Source: Microbacteriaceae bacterium (GTDB lineage: Bacteria > Actinomycetota > Actinomycetes > Actinomycetales > Microbacteriaceae). Taken from it: a stretch of DNA of 9,959 nt. The translations under genes were made by a program, and so were the position numbers. Position 1 is the stretch's first letter, and every line of letters starts with the position of its first letter. Location: positions 1-9,959 of the forward strand of contig JAJAZI010000314.1 of assembly GCA_026785785.1 (NCBI GenBank). Direction: 5' to 3'. Positions 1-5,954 of the stretch are shown here, in pieces. The notes below the pieces were generated by a model. That model saw only the letters and a list, made by a program, of their open reading frames with translations, did not search any database and was not told the DNA's origin.

Positions 1-54
1 GGCCATGGCCGGATCGCAGTAACCCCGGGCTCCAATATTCGCCGCCTAGAGCGG

Positions 55-79
55 CCGCACGCCGAGAGGCGTTCTGCGG
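55..79 (+). terminator. Possible hairpin after an upstream gene
   Basis: A short stem (59-63 with 68-72) closes a GAGA loop of the GNRA type. A second stem (55-58 with 76-79) continues it, with a 3-nt bulge at 73-75. A plus-strand TAA at 19-21 could be the end of a gene entering from the left, but only six codons are visible, so that gene cannot be identified. There is no T-tract, so this is a weak terminator candidate. It could equally be a chance structure in GC-rich DNA. Confidence 0.25.
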
Positions 80-127
80 TTCGGCCACACCTCCTCCTCG
101 TACTTGCCACCAATCAGCGCCGCCGAC

Positions 128-155
128 CAATCCGATCGGGCATCTGCTTCGAATA
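128..155 (+). promoter_or_regulatory. Candidate ECF (SigK-type) promoter of sigK-rskA
   Basis: A CAATCC box at 128-133 and a CGAATA box at 150-155 are separated by 16 bp, the geometry of an ECF sigma promoter. As I recall, mycobacterial SigK promoters have a CCATCC-like -35 and a CGAAT-containing -10, so each box here would be about one base from that pattern. Transcription would then start near 161-163 and leave a leader of about 55 nt before the ATG at 217. An 8-bp palindrome, CCGATCGG, lies at 132-139, overlapping the end of the -35 box and the start of the spacer. That the sigma factor drives its own gene is inference from family habit. Confidence 0.35.
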
Positions 156-216
156 AAGAGAATGACAATCGAGTGTGGTGCACCCGCGGCGCACGCGATT
201 GTGGGGAATGTTTGGC

Positions 217-822
217 ATGCTTAGACTCGTGCCCAGCGTCAGTGAACCCAGCGAGCACTCCGCGTCCGACGCGGAGAGCGTCTCGAAAGAGGTGCTTCTT
301 CATCGCATCGCGGGGGGCGATCAGCAGGCATTCAGCCTGTTGTATGACAACGTTGCCCCGCGAGTTCTCGGTCTCATCCGTCGTCTGCTCATTGATCATG
401 CGCAGTCTGAAGAAGTAGCCCACGAAGTATTCCTGGAGATTTGGCAGACCGCCTCTCGTTTCGACGAGCACAAGGGTGGCGCGTCAACGTGGATCCTGAC
501 AATGACGCACAGGCGTGCCGTCGACAGGATCCGATCGTCGCAGTCCTCCCGGGATCGCGACACCAAGGTCGGAATCCGGGACTTTGCCCCGGAGTACGAT
601 CATGTTTCAGAAACAGTCGAAGTTACCATCGAGCATGAGAGGGTGAAGGAGGCCATGGAGCGATTGACTGCATTACAGCGCCAGGCCGTCTCCCTCGCGT
701 ATTACGGCGGTTACAGCCACAGCGAGGTCGCCGCGCTCCTCAAGGTGCCCATCGGCACGGTGAAGACCCGCCTTCGTGACGGCATGATCAGGCTTCGCGA
801 CGAACTGGGAGTCGCATCGTGA
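217..822 (+). CDS. sigK: ECF RNA polymerase sigma factor SigK
   Basis: This is a 201-residue ECF (group 4) sigma factor that would direct RNA polymerase to a small regulon. Region 2 spans about residues 36-100, with the AFSLLYD start, the AHEVFLEIW helix and the STWILTMTHRRAVDRIR recognition helix. Region 4 spans about 143-197 with a helix-turn-helix (SHSEVAALLKVPIGTVKTRL). Region 3 is absent, as expected for ECF factors. I chose ATG 217 because GGGGA at 203-207 sits 9 bases upstream. An in-frame GTG at 175 would lie only about 12 nt from the likely transcript start and lacks a good ribosome binding site. The stop overlaps the rskA start (GTGA), so both are probably translated together and RskA holds SigK inactive. 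The SigK assignment rests on the RskA partner and the overall pattern. The gene looks less GC-rich than its neighbours, especially in its first 400 bases. Confidence 0.87.
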   Translation: MLRLVPSVSEPSEHSASDAESVSKEVLLHRIAGGDQQAFSLLYDNVAPRVLGLIRRLLIDHAQSEEVAHEVFLEIWQTASRFDEHKGGASTWILTMTHRRAVDRIRSSQSSRDRDTKVGIRDFAPEYDHVSETVEVTIEHERVKEAMERLTALQRQAVSLAYYGGYSHSEVAALLKVPIGTVKTRLRDGMIRLRDELGVAS

Positions 823-1691
823 CCGAACGCGATGAACTACACCTCCTCACCGGAGCGTACGCACTCAACGCCCTCGACGAGTCCGAGCGGGCTGCCGTCG
901 ACGGCCACCTCGCCGAGTCAGAAGAAGCCCGAACGGAGGTGACCGAATTGTCTGACACCGCAGCGATACTGGGATTGGCGTCTCCGCCGGTGACTCCATC
1001 GCCCGAGTTCAAGGCTAACCTCATGGCGCTGATTTCGGTCACCCCGCAGCTCGGGTCCGGCCGGGCCCCGCAGGCGGAGACGGATGCCGCGGTCACGCCG
1101 CTTGTCGCCGTCTCCCCGCCTCCGACCGAGGCAGCCGACGCCGTTCCCACGAGCGAGGACCGGGCCAGCATCCGGGAAATCGCCGCAGGCACCACCCGCA
1201 GCGCCGAAGCACGCGCACGGGCGCGTTGGTACCGCAGGCCCATAACGATGCTCGTCGCGGCCGCGGCCGCCGTCGCGCTCTTTGCCGGCGGAACGGTCGT
1301 CGGGCAGCAGTTTACCGACGCGAACTACCAAGACGCGATGGCACAGGCCGCGAACCTCGCGGAACTGACCGCCGCGCCCGACGTCGAACGCTCCGAGTCG
1401 CCGGTGAGCGGCGGCGGAACGGCCACCCTCGTCTGGTCCGAGTCGCTCCAGCGTTGGGCGATGATGTTCGATGCTCTCCCCGAGCTCACCGGGGACCGCG
1501 TCTACCAGCTCTGGTACATCGGCGAGGCCGGCGCAGTCAGCGCAGGCACCTTCACCGCCTCGCCAGAGCAGGACTGGCGAATACTCGAGGGATCGATCGG
1601 CGAGGCGAGTGCCGTCGGCATGACTGTGGAGCCGGAGGGCGGCTCCGAGCAGCCGACGACGACCCCGATCGTCCTGATCGAAGACGCCTGA
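819..1691 (+). CDS. rskA: Anti-sigma-K factor RskA, membrane bound
   Basis: This is a 290-residue single-pass membrane regulator that should bind and silence SigK until processed by intramembrane proteolysis, as known for the family. The N-terminal anti-sigma domain (about 5-75) has the typical LLTGAYALNALDESERAAVDGHL opening. A linker rich in Pro, Ala and Thr follows (about 76-135), then one membrane segment (about 141-163) preceded by Arg residues, then the extracytoplasmic RskA domain (about 198-290) with YQLWYI at 229-234 and TVEPEGGSEQPT at 269-280. The zinc motif HxxxCxxC of related anti-sigma factors is present only as H30, S34 and A37, so it should not bind zinc there; RskA proteins usually lack these cysteines. 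The GTG start overlaps the sigK stop by 4 bp, with GGGAG at 807-811 as ribosome binding site. Confidence 0.9.
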   Translation: MTERDELHLLTGAYALNALDESERAAVDGHLAESEEARTEVTELSDTAAILGLASPPVTPSPEFKANLMALISVTPQLGSGRAPQAETDAAVTPLVAVSPPPTEAADAVPTSEDRASIREIAAGTTRSAEARARARWYRRPITMLVAAAAAVALFAGGTVVGQQFTDANYQDAMAQAANLAELTAAPDVERSESPVSGGGTATLVWSESLQRWAMMFDALPELTGDRVYQLWYIGEAGAVSAGTFTASPEQDWRILEGSIGEASAVGMTVEPEGGSEQPTTTPIVLIEDA

Positions 1692-1751
1692 CCCGCACCA
1701 CAGCATTGCCCCCGAGCCCGTGAGGTGCGGGGGCATTCGTCTGTCGGGGGC
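1692..1751. terminator. Bidirectional terminator region, rskA/pstB
   Basis: This 60-bp gap between the converging rskA and pstB genes holds several overlapping inverted repeats. The strongest pairs TGCCCCCG (1707-1714) with CGGGGGCA (1728-1735), 8 bp perfect with a 13-nt loop. A competing perfect 8-bp stem pairs CCCGCACC (1692-1699) with GGTGCGGG (1724-1731). A further CGGGGGC at 1745-1751 could replace the first right arm. A bidirectional terminator fits the position, but there is no T-tract on either strand, so termination would not be of the classical intrinsic form. Confidence 0.6.
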
Positions 1752-2531
1752 CTACCCGAACTTGCCCGACACGTAGTCCTCCGTCGCCTGGATGCTCGGC
1801 TTGGAGAAGATCTTCGTCGTGTCGTCGTACTCGATGAGCTTGCCGGGCTGTCCGGTGCCGGCGATGGTGAAGAACGCAGTGCGGTCGGACACGCGGCTCG
1901 CCTGCTGCATGTTGTGAGTCACGATGACGATCGTGAAGTCCTTCTTGAGCTCCTCAATGAGGTCCTCGATCGCGAGAGTCGAGATCGGATCGAGTGCCGA
2001 GCATGGCTCGTCCATGAGGATGACCTCGGGTGAGACGGCCATCGCGCGGGCGATGCACAGGCGCTGCTGCTGACCGCCGGAGAGGCTGGAGCCGGGCTTG
2101 TCGAGGCGGTCCTTGACCTCGTTCCAGAGGTTCGCCCCGCGCAGCGACCCCTCGACGAGGCCGTCGCTGTCGGACTTCGACATCCGTCGGTTGTTGAGCC
2201 TCACTCCGGCGAGCACATTCTCGCGGATCGACATCGTCGGGAACGGGTTCGGCCGCTGGAACACCATTCCGACTTGGCGACGCACGAGCACGGGGTCGAC
2301 CCCCGGGCCGTAGAGGTTGTTGCCGTCGATCATGACCTCGCCCTCCACATAGGCGCCGGGGATCACCTCGTGCATGCGGTTGAGCGTGCGCAGGAACGTG
2401 GTCTTGCCGCACCCGCTCGGGCCGATGAACGCCGTGACCGTTCGCGGCTCGATCGTGAGGGTGACGTCTTCTACGGCCTTGAACTTGCCGTAGTAGACGT
2501 TGAGGTCGTTCACTTCAATGCGCTTTGACAC
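1752..2531 (-). CDS. pstB: Phosphate ABC transporter ATPase PstB
   Basis: This is the cytoplasmic ATPase of the high-affinity phosphate importer; it hydrolyses ATP to drive uptake through PstC/PstA. At 259 residues it has normal family length. Visible motifs in order are Walker [10 protein letters not shown] (37-45), Q-loop Q92 within [14 protein letters not shown] signature LSGGQQQR (150-157), Walker B VILMDEP (170-176) with catalytic E175, D-loop SALD (178-181) and switch histidine H206. DEPCSALDP and FQRPNPFP are characteristic of PstB among ABC ATPases. The start is GTG at 2531, with AAAGGA (plus-strand 2537-2542) 5 nt upstream. It lies 30 bp after pstA and is the last gene of the operon. 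No phoU follows; a convergent gene and a terminator region lie there instead. Confidence 0.97.
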   Translation of the reverse strand: MSKRIEVNDLNVYYGKFKAVEDVTLTIEPRTVTAFIGPSGCGKTTFLRTLNRMHEVIPGAYVEGEVMIDGNNLYGPGVDPVLVRRQVGMVFQRPNPFPTMSIRENVLAGVRLNNRRMSKSDSDGLVEGSLRGANLWNEVKDRLDKPGSSLSGGQQQRLCIARAMAVSPEVILMDEPCSALDPISTLAIEDLIEELKKDFTIVIVTHNMQQASRVSDRTAFFTIAGTGQPGKLIEYDDTTKIFSKPSIQATEDYVSGKFG

Positions 2532-2561
2532 AGGTTTCCTTTGGGTCTGACGGGTGCAGTG

Positions 2562-3653
2562 TTAGCGGCCGAGCTTGGGCGAGAAGAACCTCGCGATGAG
2601 CCTGGCGAAGAGGTTGAGGGCCATGACGATGAGCACAAGGGTGAGGGCGGCGGCCCAGGCCCGGTCGAGGTAGGTCTGCACGTCGGTACCCGGCGTGGAG
2701 TACTGGGTGTAGACGAAGACCGGCAGGGTCATCATTCGGTCGTTGAACAGGTCGTAGTTCATGCTCGCCGTGAAGCCCGCGACGATGAGCAGCGGCGCGG
2801 TCTCGCCGATCACCCTGGCGATCGCCAGCGTGACGCCCGTCGTGATCCCCGCGATCGAGGTGGGGATGACGACCTTGAGAATGGTAAGCCACTTCGGAAC
2901 GCCGAGCGCGTAGGCGGCCTCGCGCAACTCGTTCGGCACGATCTTCAGCATCTCCTCTGACGAACGCACGACCACGGGGGTCATCAGGAGCGACAGCGCG
3001 ACTGCGCCGCCGAATCCGAACCGGATGCCGGGATCGCCGGTGATTAGGGAGAAGAACGCGAACGCGAACAGTCCGGCGACGATCGAGGGGATGCCGGTCA
3101 TCACGTCGACGAAGAAGGTGATCGCCCGCGCGAGGGGGCCCTGCCCGTACTCGACCAGGTAGATGGCGGTGAGCAGCCCAACGGGAACCGAGATGAGCGT
3201 TGCCATGCCGGTGATCAGGAGCGTGCCCGTGATGGCGTGCAGGGCACCACCGCCTTCGCCGACGACGTTGCGCATCGACTGGCTGAAGAACGCGGGGTCG
3301 AACCGGGCGATGCCATTGCCAAGCACTGTCCAGACGAGCGACAGCAGCGGGATCAGGGCGATCAGGAAGGCCGTGACGACGAGGGAGGTGACGAGCCTGT
3401 TGCGCGCTTGGCGGCCCCCTTCGACGAGGTAGGAGAGCACGAACAGCATGATGTTGAACAGCACGGTGCCGAAGACGACGGCGCCCACGATGGGGTAGCC
3501 GCCGCCCGCGCTGAGCATCACGATTGCGAAGACCCCGCCCGCGACCGCCCACGATCCGGCGAGGATAGCCCACGGGGCCCACTTGGGCAGCCGGCTCGCG
3601 GTCAGCGTATTCGTGATGCCGGTGGTCGCCGGTGCCGGCGCTGTCGTGGTCAC
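2562..3653 (-). CDS. pstA: Phosphate ABC transporter permease PstA
   Basis: This is one of the two inner-membrane permease subunits that form the phosphate channel with PstC. It is 363 residues, about 60 longer than classical PstA proteins (near 300). The surplus is N-terminal and includes two predicted membrane segments (about 26-48 and 54-77) before the core. The core has segments near 88-112, 139-167, 178-204, 214-230, 265-292 and 334-356. The cytoplasmic EAA loop that docks onto PstB lies at about 239-268 (NELREAAYALGVPKW). The GETAPLL segment (283-289) is typical of PstA. The start is GTG at 3653, sharing one base with the pstC stop (TAGTG), with GGAG at plus-strand 3661-3664 as ribosome binding site, so translation is probably coupled. 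The N-terminal extension may be common in related actinobacteria; I could not check. Confidence 0.95.
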   Translation of the reverse strand: MTTTAPAPATTGITNTLTASRLPKWAPWAILAGSWAVAGGVFAIVMLSAGGGYPIVGAVVFGTVLFNIMLFVLSYLVEGGRQARNRLVTSLVVTAFLIALIPLLSLVWTVLGNGIARFDPAFFSQSMRNVVGEGGGALHAITGTLLITGMATLISVPVGLLTAIYLVEYGQGPLARAITFFVDVMTGIPSIVAGLFAFAFFSLITGDPGIRFGFGGAVALSLLMTPVVVRSSEEMLKIVPNELREAAYALGVPKWLTILKVVIPTSIAGITTGVTLAIARVIGETAPLLIVAGFTASMNYDLFNDRMMTLPVFVYTQYSTPGTDVQTYLDRAWAAALTLVLIVMALNLFARLIARFFSPKLGR

Positions 3654-4585
3654 TAGTTCGCTCCAGAGAAGGCCTTGCGGCGATTGACGATAAATCGGGC
3701 GATCGAGTTGATGACGAGGGTGATGATGAAGAGGATGAGCCCCGTTGCGACGAGCGCATTTACGCCGACCCCGTAGGCGTCGGGGAACTTCAGGGCGATG
3801 TTGCCGGCAATGGTCGACGGGTTCGTCGAGCTCGTGAGCACGAAGCTGATCACAACTGCCGGCGAGAGCACCATGGCGACAACCATCGTCTCGCCGAGTG
3901 CGCGGCCGAGCCCGAGCATCGCGGCGGAGATGATGCCGGCGCGGCCGAAGGGCAGCACGGCTATCTGGATCATCTCCAAGCGGGTGGCGCCGAGGGCGAG
4001 GGCGGCCTCCTCGTGCAGTCGCGGGGTCTGCAGGAAGATCTCCCGCGAGAGCGCCGTGATGATCGGGATGATCATCACGGCAAGCACGACGGCGACGGTG
4101 AGAACGGTGCGACCGGTGCCGGAGACGGGCGGAGCGAACAGCGGAAACCAGCCGAAGTTGCTGACGAGCCAGTCGTAGAACGGTGTCAGAAACGGTGCGA
4201 GTACCTTGATGCCCCAGAGCCCGAAGACGACCGACGGCACGGCGGCGAGGAGGTCGATGATGTAGCCGAGCCCTTGTGCGATGCGGCGTGGGGCGTAGTG
4301 GGAGATGAAGAGGGCGATGCCGATCGACAGTGGGAAGGCGAAGAGCAGGGCGAGTGCGGCGGCCCAGACGGTTCCGAAGGCGAGGGGCGCGACATAGGCC
4401 CAGAAGCTCGTCGGGGATCCCTCGAGTTCGGCCGGGTCGGCGACGAGTGCGGGGATGCTCTGAACGATGAGGAACAGGGCGACGGCCGCGAGGGCCACGA
4501 GGATGAGCACTCCCGCGAAGAGGGTACTACCGGAGAAGATACGGTCTGCGGGCCGGACCTTCGCGCGTGGTATCGCTGTTGTCAT
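3653..4585 (-). CDS. pstC: Phosphate ABC transporter permease PstC
   Basis: This is the second permease subunit of the phosphate importer, partner of PstA. I call 310 residues from ATG 4585, because AGGAAG (plus-strand 4593-4598) sits 7 nt upstream. A longer in-frame version from 4669 would start inside the hairpin region and adds 28 Arg/Ser/Pro-rich residues unlike PstC. Six membrane segments are visible, roughly at residues 21-42, 65-90, 104-124, 159-180, 220-250 and 274-298. The EAA-type loop is HEEAALALGATRLEMIQIAVLP (about 191-212), followed by GRALGETMVV typical of PstC. It lies 128 nt after pstS and is fused in reading to pstA by a 1-base overlap. The hairpin and G-rich element upstream probably lower its expression relative to pstS. 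Confidence 0.95.
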   Translation of the reverse strand: MTTAIPRAKVRPADRIFSGSTLFAGVLILVALAAVALFLIVQSIPALVADPAELEGSPTSFWAYVAPLAFGTVWAAALALLFAFPLSIGIALFISHYAPRRIAQGLGYIIDLLAAVPSVVFGLWGIKVLAPFLTPFYDWLVSNFGWFPLFAPPVSGTGRTVLTVAVVLAVMIIPIITALSREIFLQTPRLHEEAALALGATRLEMIQIAVLPFGRAGIISAAMLGLGRALGETMVVAMVLSPAVVISFVLTSSTNPSTIAGNIALKFPDAYGVGVNALVATGLILFIITLVINSIARFIVNRRKAFSGAN

Positions 4586-4612
4586 AGTGGTTCTTCCTGC
4601 GGCCCGTCTGCT

Positions 4613-4641
4613 GGGGGTGTGGGGGGACGCTGAGGGGCGGG
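4613..4641 (+). other. G-quadruplex-type motif in pstS-pstC gap
   Basis: The plus strand has four runs of three or more G in 29 bases: GGGGG (4613-4617), GGGGGG (4621-4626), GGGG (4634-4637) and GGG (4639-4641), with loops of 3, 7 and 1 nt. This satisfies the standard intramolecular quadruplex pattern. It lies on the template strand for pstC transcription, so the pstC leader RNA would be C-rich and the quadruplex would form in DNA. The motif is directly visible; folding and any effect on polymerase are inference. Confidence 0.45.
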
Positions 4642-4646
4642 ACCCA

Positions 4647-4700
4647 ATCGACAGGCTGCGGCGAGTCATGTCGAAGACACGGTCGCCGCAGCCAGTCGAT
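4647..4700 (-). promoter_or_regulatory. Long hairpin between pstS and pstC (attenuator or mRNA stabiliser)
   Basis: Two 18-nt arms (4647-4664 and 4683-4700) are inverted repeats with a single A/A mismatch (4653 against 4694) around an 18-nt loop. The stem begins 13 nt after the pstS stop codon. In the operon RNA this is the strongest hairpin in the window. No T-tract follows, so complete intrinsic termination is unlikely. Partial termination, or protection of the upstream pstS mRNA from 3' decay, fits better. Either would yield more PstS than channel subunits, as is usual for a binding protein. Confidence 0.7.
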
Positions 4701-4713
4701 GCGGATTACGCTA

Positions 4714-5811
4714 CTAGCTCATGATGTCGATTGCAGCCGTCACCTTCTCGAAGAGCGCGTCGGAGATCGGAGCCGAGCCGGCATCTGTTGCGGCGATCGC
4801 CTGGCCCTCGGGGCTCGCCATGTAGGTGAAGTAGTCCTTCGCGAGCGCCCCCTGGTCGGAGTCGAGGTACGTTTCGCAGCCGACGAGGTACGCGACGAGA
4901 ACGATCGGGTAGACGCCTTCGGCATCAGAGGTGCGGTCGAGTTCGATCGAGAGGTCGAAGTCGGGGCGTCCCTTGATGAACGGCGAGGCGTCCACGATGG
5001 CCGCGGCGGCTTCGGGGGAGTACTCGACGAACTTGTCGCCGACCTGGACGGCGACGGTTCCGAGGTCTCCGGCGCGCGAGGCATCCGCGTAGCCGATGGT
5101 GCCGGTTCCGTTGGTCACCGCGTCGACGACACCGGAGGTGCCCTGCGCGGCCTCGCCGGACTCGATCGGCCAGACGCCATCGGCCTCGTAGGTCCACACA
5201 TCGGGGGCGGCGGCGCCGAGGTAGTCGGTGAAGTTCTCGGTCGTGCCGGAGTCATCCGAGCGGTGCACCGGGGTGATGCTCGTCGACGGGAGCTCGACAC
5301 CCTCGTTGAGCGCGGCGATCTCCGGCGCATCCCACGACGTGATCTTGCCGGCGAAGATGCCCGCGATGGTCGCAGGGTCGAGGTCGAGCGAGCCGATGCC
5401 GTCGAGGCTGAAGATCACGGCGATCGGCGAGACGTAGAGCGGGAGCTGCACGATGCCGCTGTCGGGTGCGCACGCAGCGAAGCCACCGGCGGCGACCTCT
5501 TCGTCGTTGAATGCGCGGTCGGTTCCCGCGAAGTCGCTGCCGCCAGCGAGGAAGGTCTCGCGACCAGCTCCGGAGCCGGAGGGGTCGTAGTTGATGGTGA
5601 CACCGTCGTTGGCCGTCTGGTACTCGGCGATCCAGGTCTCCTGCGCCGCGCCGACGGCGGACGACCCCGCTCCGACCATGGTGCCGGTGAGCTCGGAGCC
5701 CGTGTCGGACTCGCTCGGCGTGGACCCGGCCTCGTTGGTGGCGCAGGAGGAGAGCAGGATGGTGCCTGCCATGGCGATGACGGCCGCGCGGCCGAGACGT
5801 GTGGAATTCAC
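4714..5811 (-). CDS. pstS: Phosphate-binding lipoprotein PstS
   Basis: This is the extracytoplasmic phosphate receptor that hands phosphate to PstC/PstA. I call 365 residues from GTG 5811, because AAGGGA (plus-strand 5817-5822) lies 5 nt upstream and the protein then begins with a proper lipoprotein signal: a positive N-terminus, a hydrophobic core, and lipobox LSSC with the lipidated Cys at residue 23. The longer frame to 5862 adds 17 residues before the signal and has no ribosome binding site. Family motifs are VGAGSSAVG (46-54), SGSGAG (78-83), GTDRAFND (96-103) and HRSDDSGTT (183-191), whose Arg, Asp, Ser and Thr contact phosphate in characterised PstS proteins. It is the first gene of the pst operon, behind a PHO-box array, and is separated from pstC by a strong hairpin. 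Confidence 0.96.
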   Translation of the reverse strand: MNSTRLGRAAVIAMAGTILLSSCATNEAGSTPSESDTGSELTGTMVGAGSSAVGAAQETWIAEYQTANDGVTINYDPSGSGAGRETFLAGGSDFAGTDRAFNDEEVAAGGFAACAPDSGIVQLPLYVSPIAVIFSLDGIGSLDLDPATIAGIFAGKITSWDAPEIAALNEGVELPSTSITPVHRSDDSGTTENFTDYLGAAAPDVWTYEADGVWPIESGEAAQGTSGVVDAVTNGTGTIGYADASRAGDLGTVAVQVGDKFVEYSPEAAAAIVDASPFIKGRPDFDLSIELDRTSDAEGVYPIVLVAYLVGCETYLDSDQGALAKDYFTYMASPEGQAIAATDAGSAPISDALFEKVTAAIDIMS

Positions 5812-5885
5812 GATGTTCCCTTCGGGAGGTGCTGTTACTGTGGCGGGCCGGTGCTGGCCCACGACGTGACGCTACTCAGCGCGGA

Positions 5886-5891
5886 TTACTA
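5886..5891 (-). promoter_or_regulatory. Candidate -10 of pstS promoter
   Basis: On the minus strand TAGTAA (5891 to 5886) lies 14 nt downstream of the nearest PHO-box unit, so the array would overlap the -35 region. Such a layout suits an activator that substitutes for a poor -35. Transcription would start near 5879, giving a leader of about 68 nt to the GTG at 5811. The hexamer is only a fair match to TATAAT, so the position is approximate. Confidence 0.4.
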
Positions 5892-5905
5892 CGTTCGACT
5901 GTTTT

Positions 5906-5934
5906 GGTGAACGGAAGGTGAACAAGCAGCGAAC
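5906..5934 (-). promoter_or_regulatory. PHO box array (PhoP-binding direct repeats) upstream of pstS
   Basis: Three 7-bp units repeat at exactly 11-bp spacing: GGTGAAC at 5906-5912, GGTGAAC at 5917-5923 and AGCGAAC at 5928-5934 (plus-strand reading). On the coding strand these read GTTCGCT, GTTCACC, GTTCACC. Direct repeats of GTTCACC with 4-nt spacers are the established PHO-box form for PhoP, the response regulator of PhoR-PhoP in Streptomyces and relatives. The array starts 95 nt upstream of the pstS start codon. It implies that pstSCAB is induced by phosphate starvation. No phoR/phoP genes are in the window. Confidence 0.87.
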
Positions 5935-5954
5935 GCCGCACCCGCTGCGGGCGT
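5933..5954 (-). terminator. Hairpin at the end of the mutT1-like gene
   Basis: ACGCC (5933-5937) pairs with GGCGT (5950-5954), and GCA (5938-5940) with TGC (5946-5948), leaving one bulged base at 5949 and a 5-nt loop. The stem begins at the last base of the stop codon of the preceding gene and runs to the edge of the PHO box. A moderately T-rich stretch follows on the minus strand but no true T-tract. It would insulate pstS from read-through from ppk-mutT1. Confidence 0.4.

Noticed and set aside
175..216. Upstream GTG start for sigK
   Set aside because: It is very close to the predicted transcript start and without a good ribosome binding site, while ATG 217 has GGGGA at proper spacing. It is not fully excluded.
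2515..3759. Minus-strand 414-codon frame overlapping pstA
   Set aside because: It is a frame-shifted shadow of pstA made mostly of Arg, Pro and His; the PstA frame carries all family motifs.
3632..4633. Long plus-strand open frame of 333 codons opposite pstC, rich in Asp, Glu and Arg
   Set aside because: It is antisense to a clear PstC gene, has low-complexity charged composition typical of the complement of GC-rich membrane-protein genes, and matches no family.
4586..4669. Longer N-terminus for PstC
   Set aside because: The extra residues come from the hairpin and G-rich gap, and the ATG at 4585 has a well-placed AGGAAG.
5812..5862. Longer N-terminus for PstS
   Set aside because: It would push the lipoprotein signal 17 residues inward; GTG 5811 has AAGGGA upstream.
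4699..5910. Plus-strand open frame of 403 codons across pstS
   Set aside because: It is a mirror of pstS codon bias, with no ribosome binding site or recognisable domain, and it runs through the pstS promoter.
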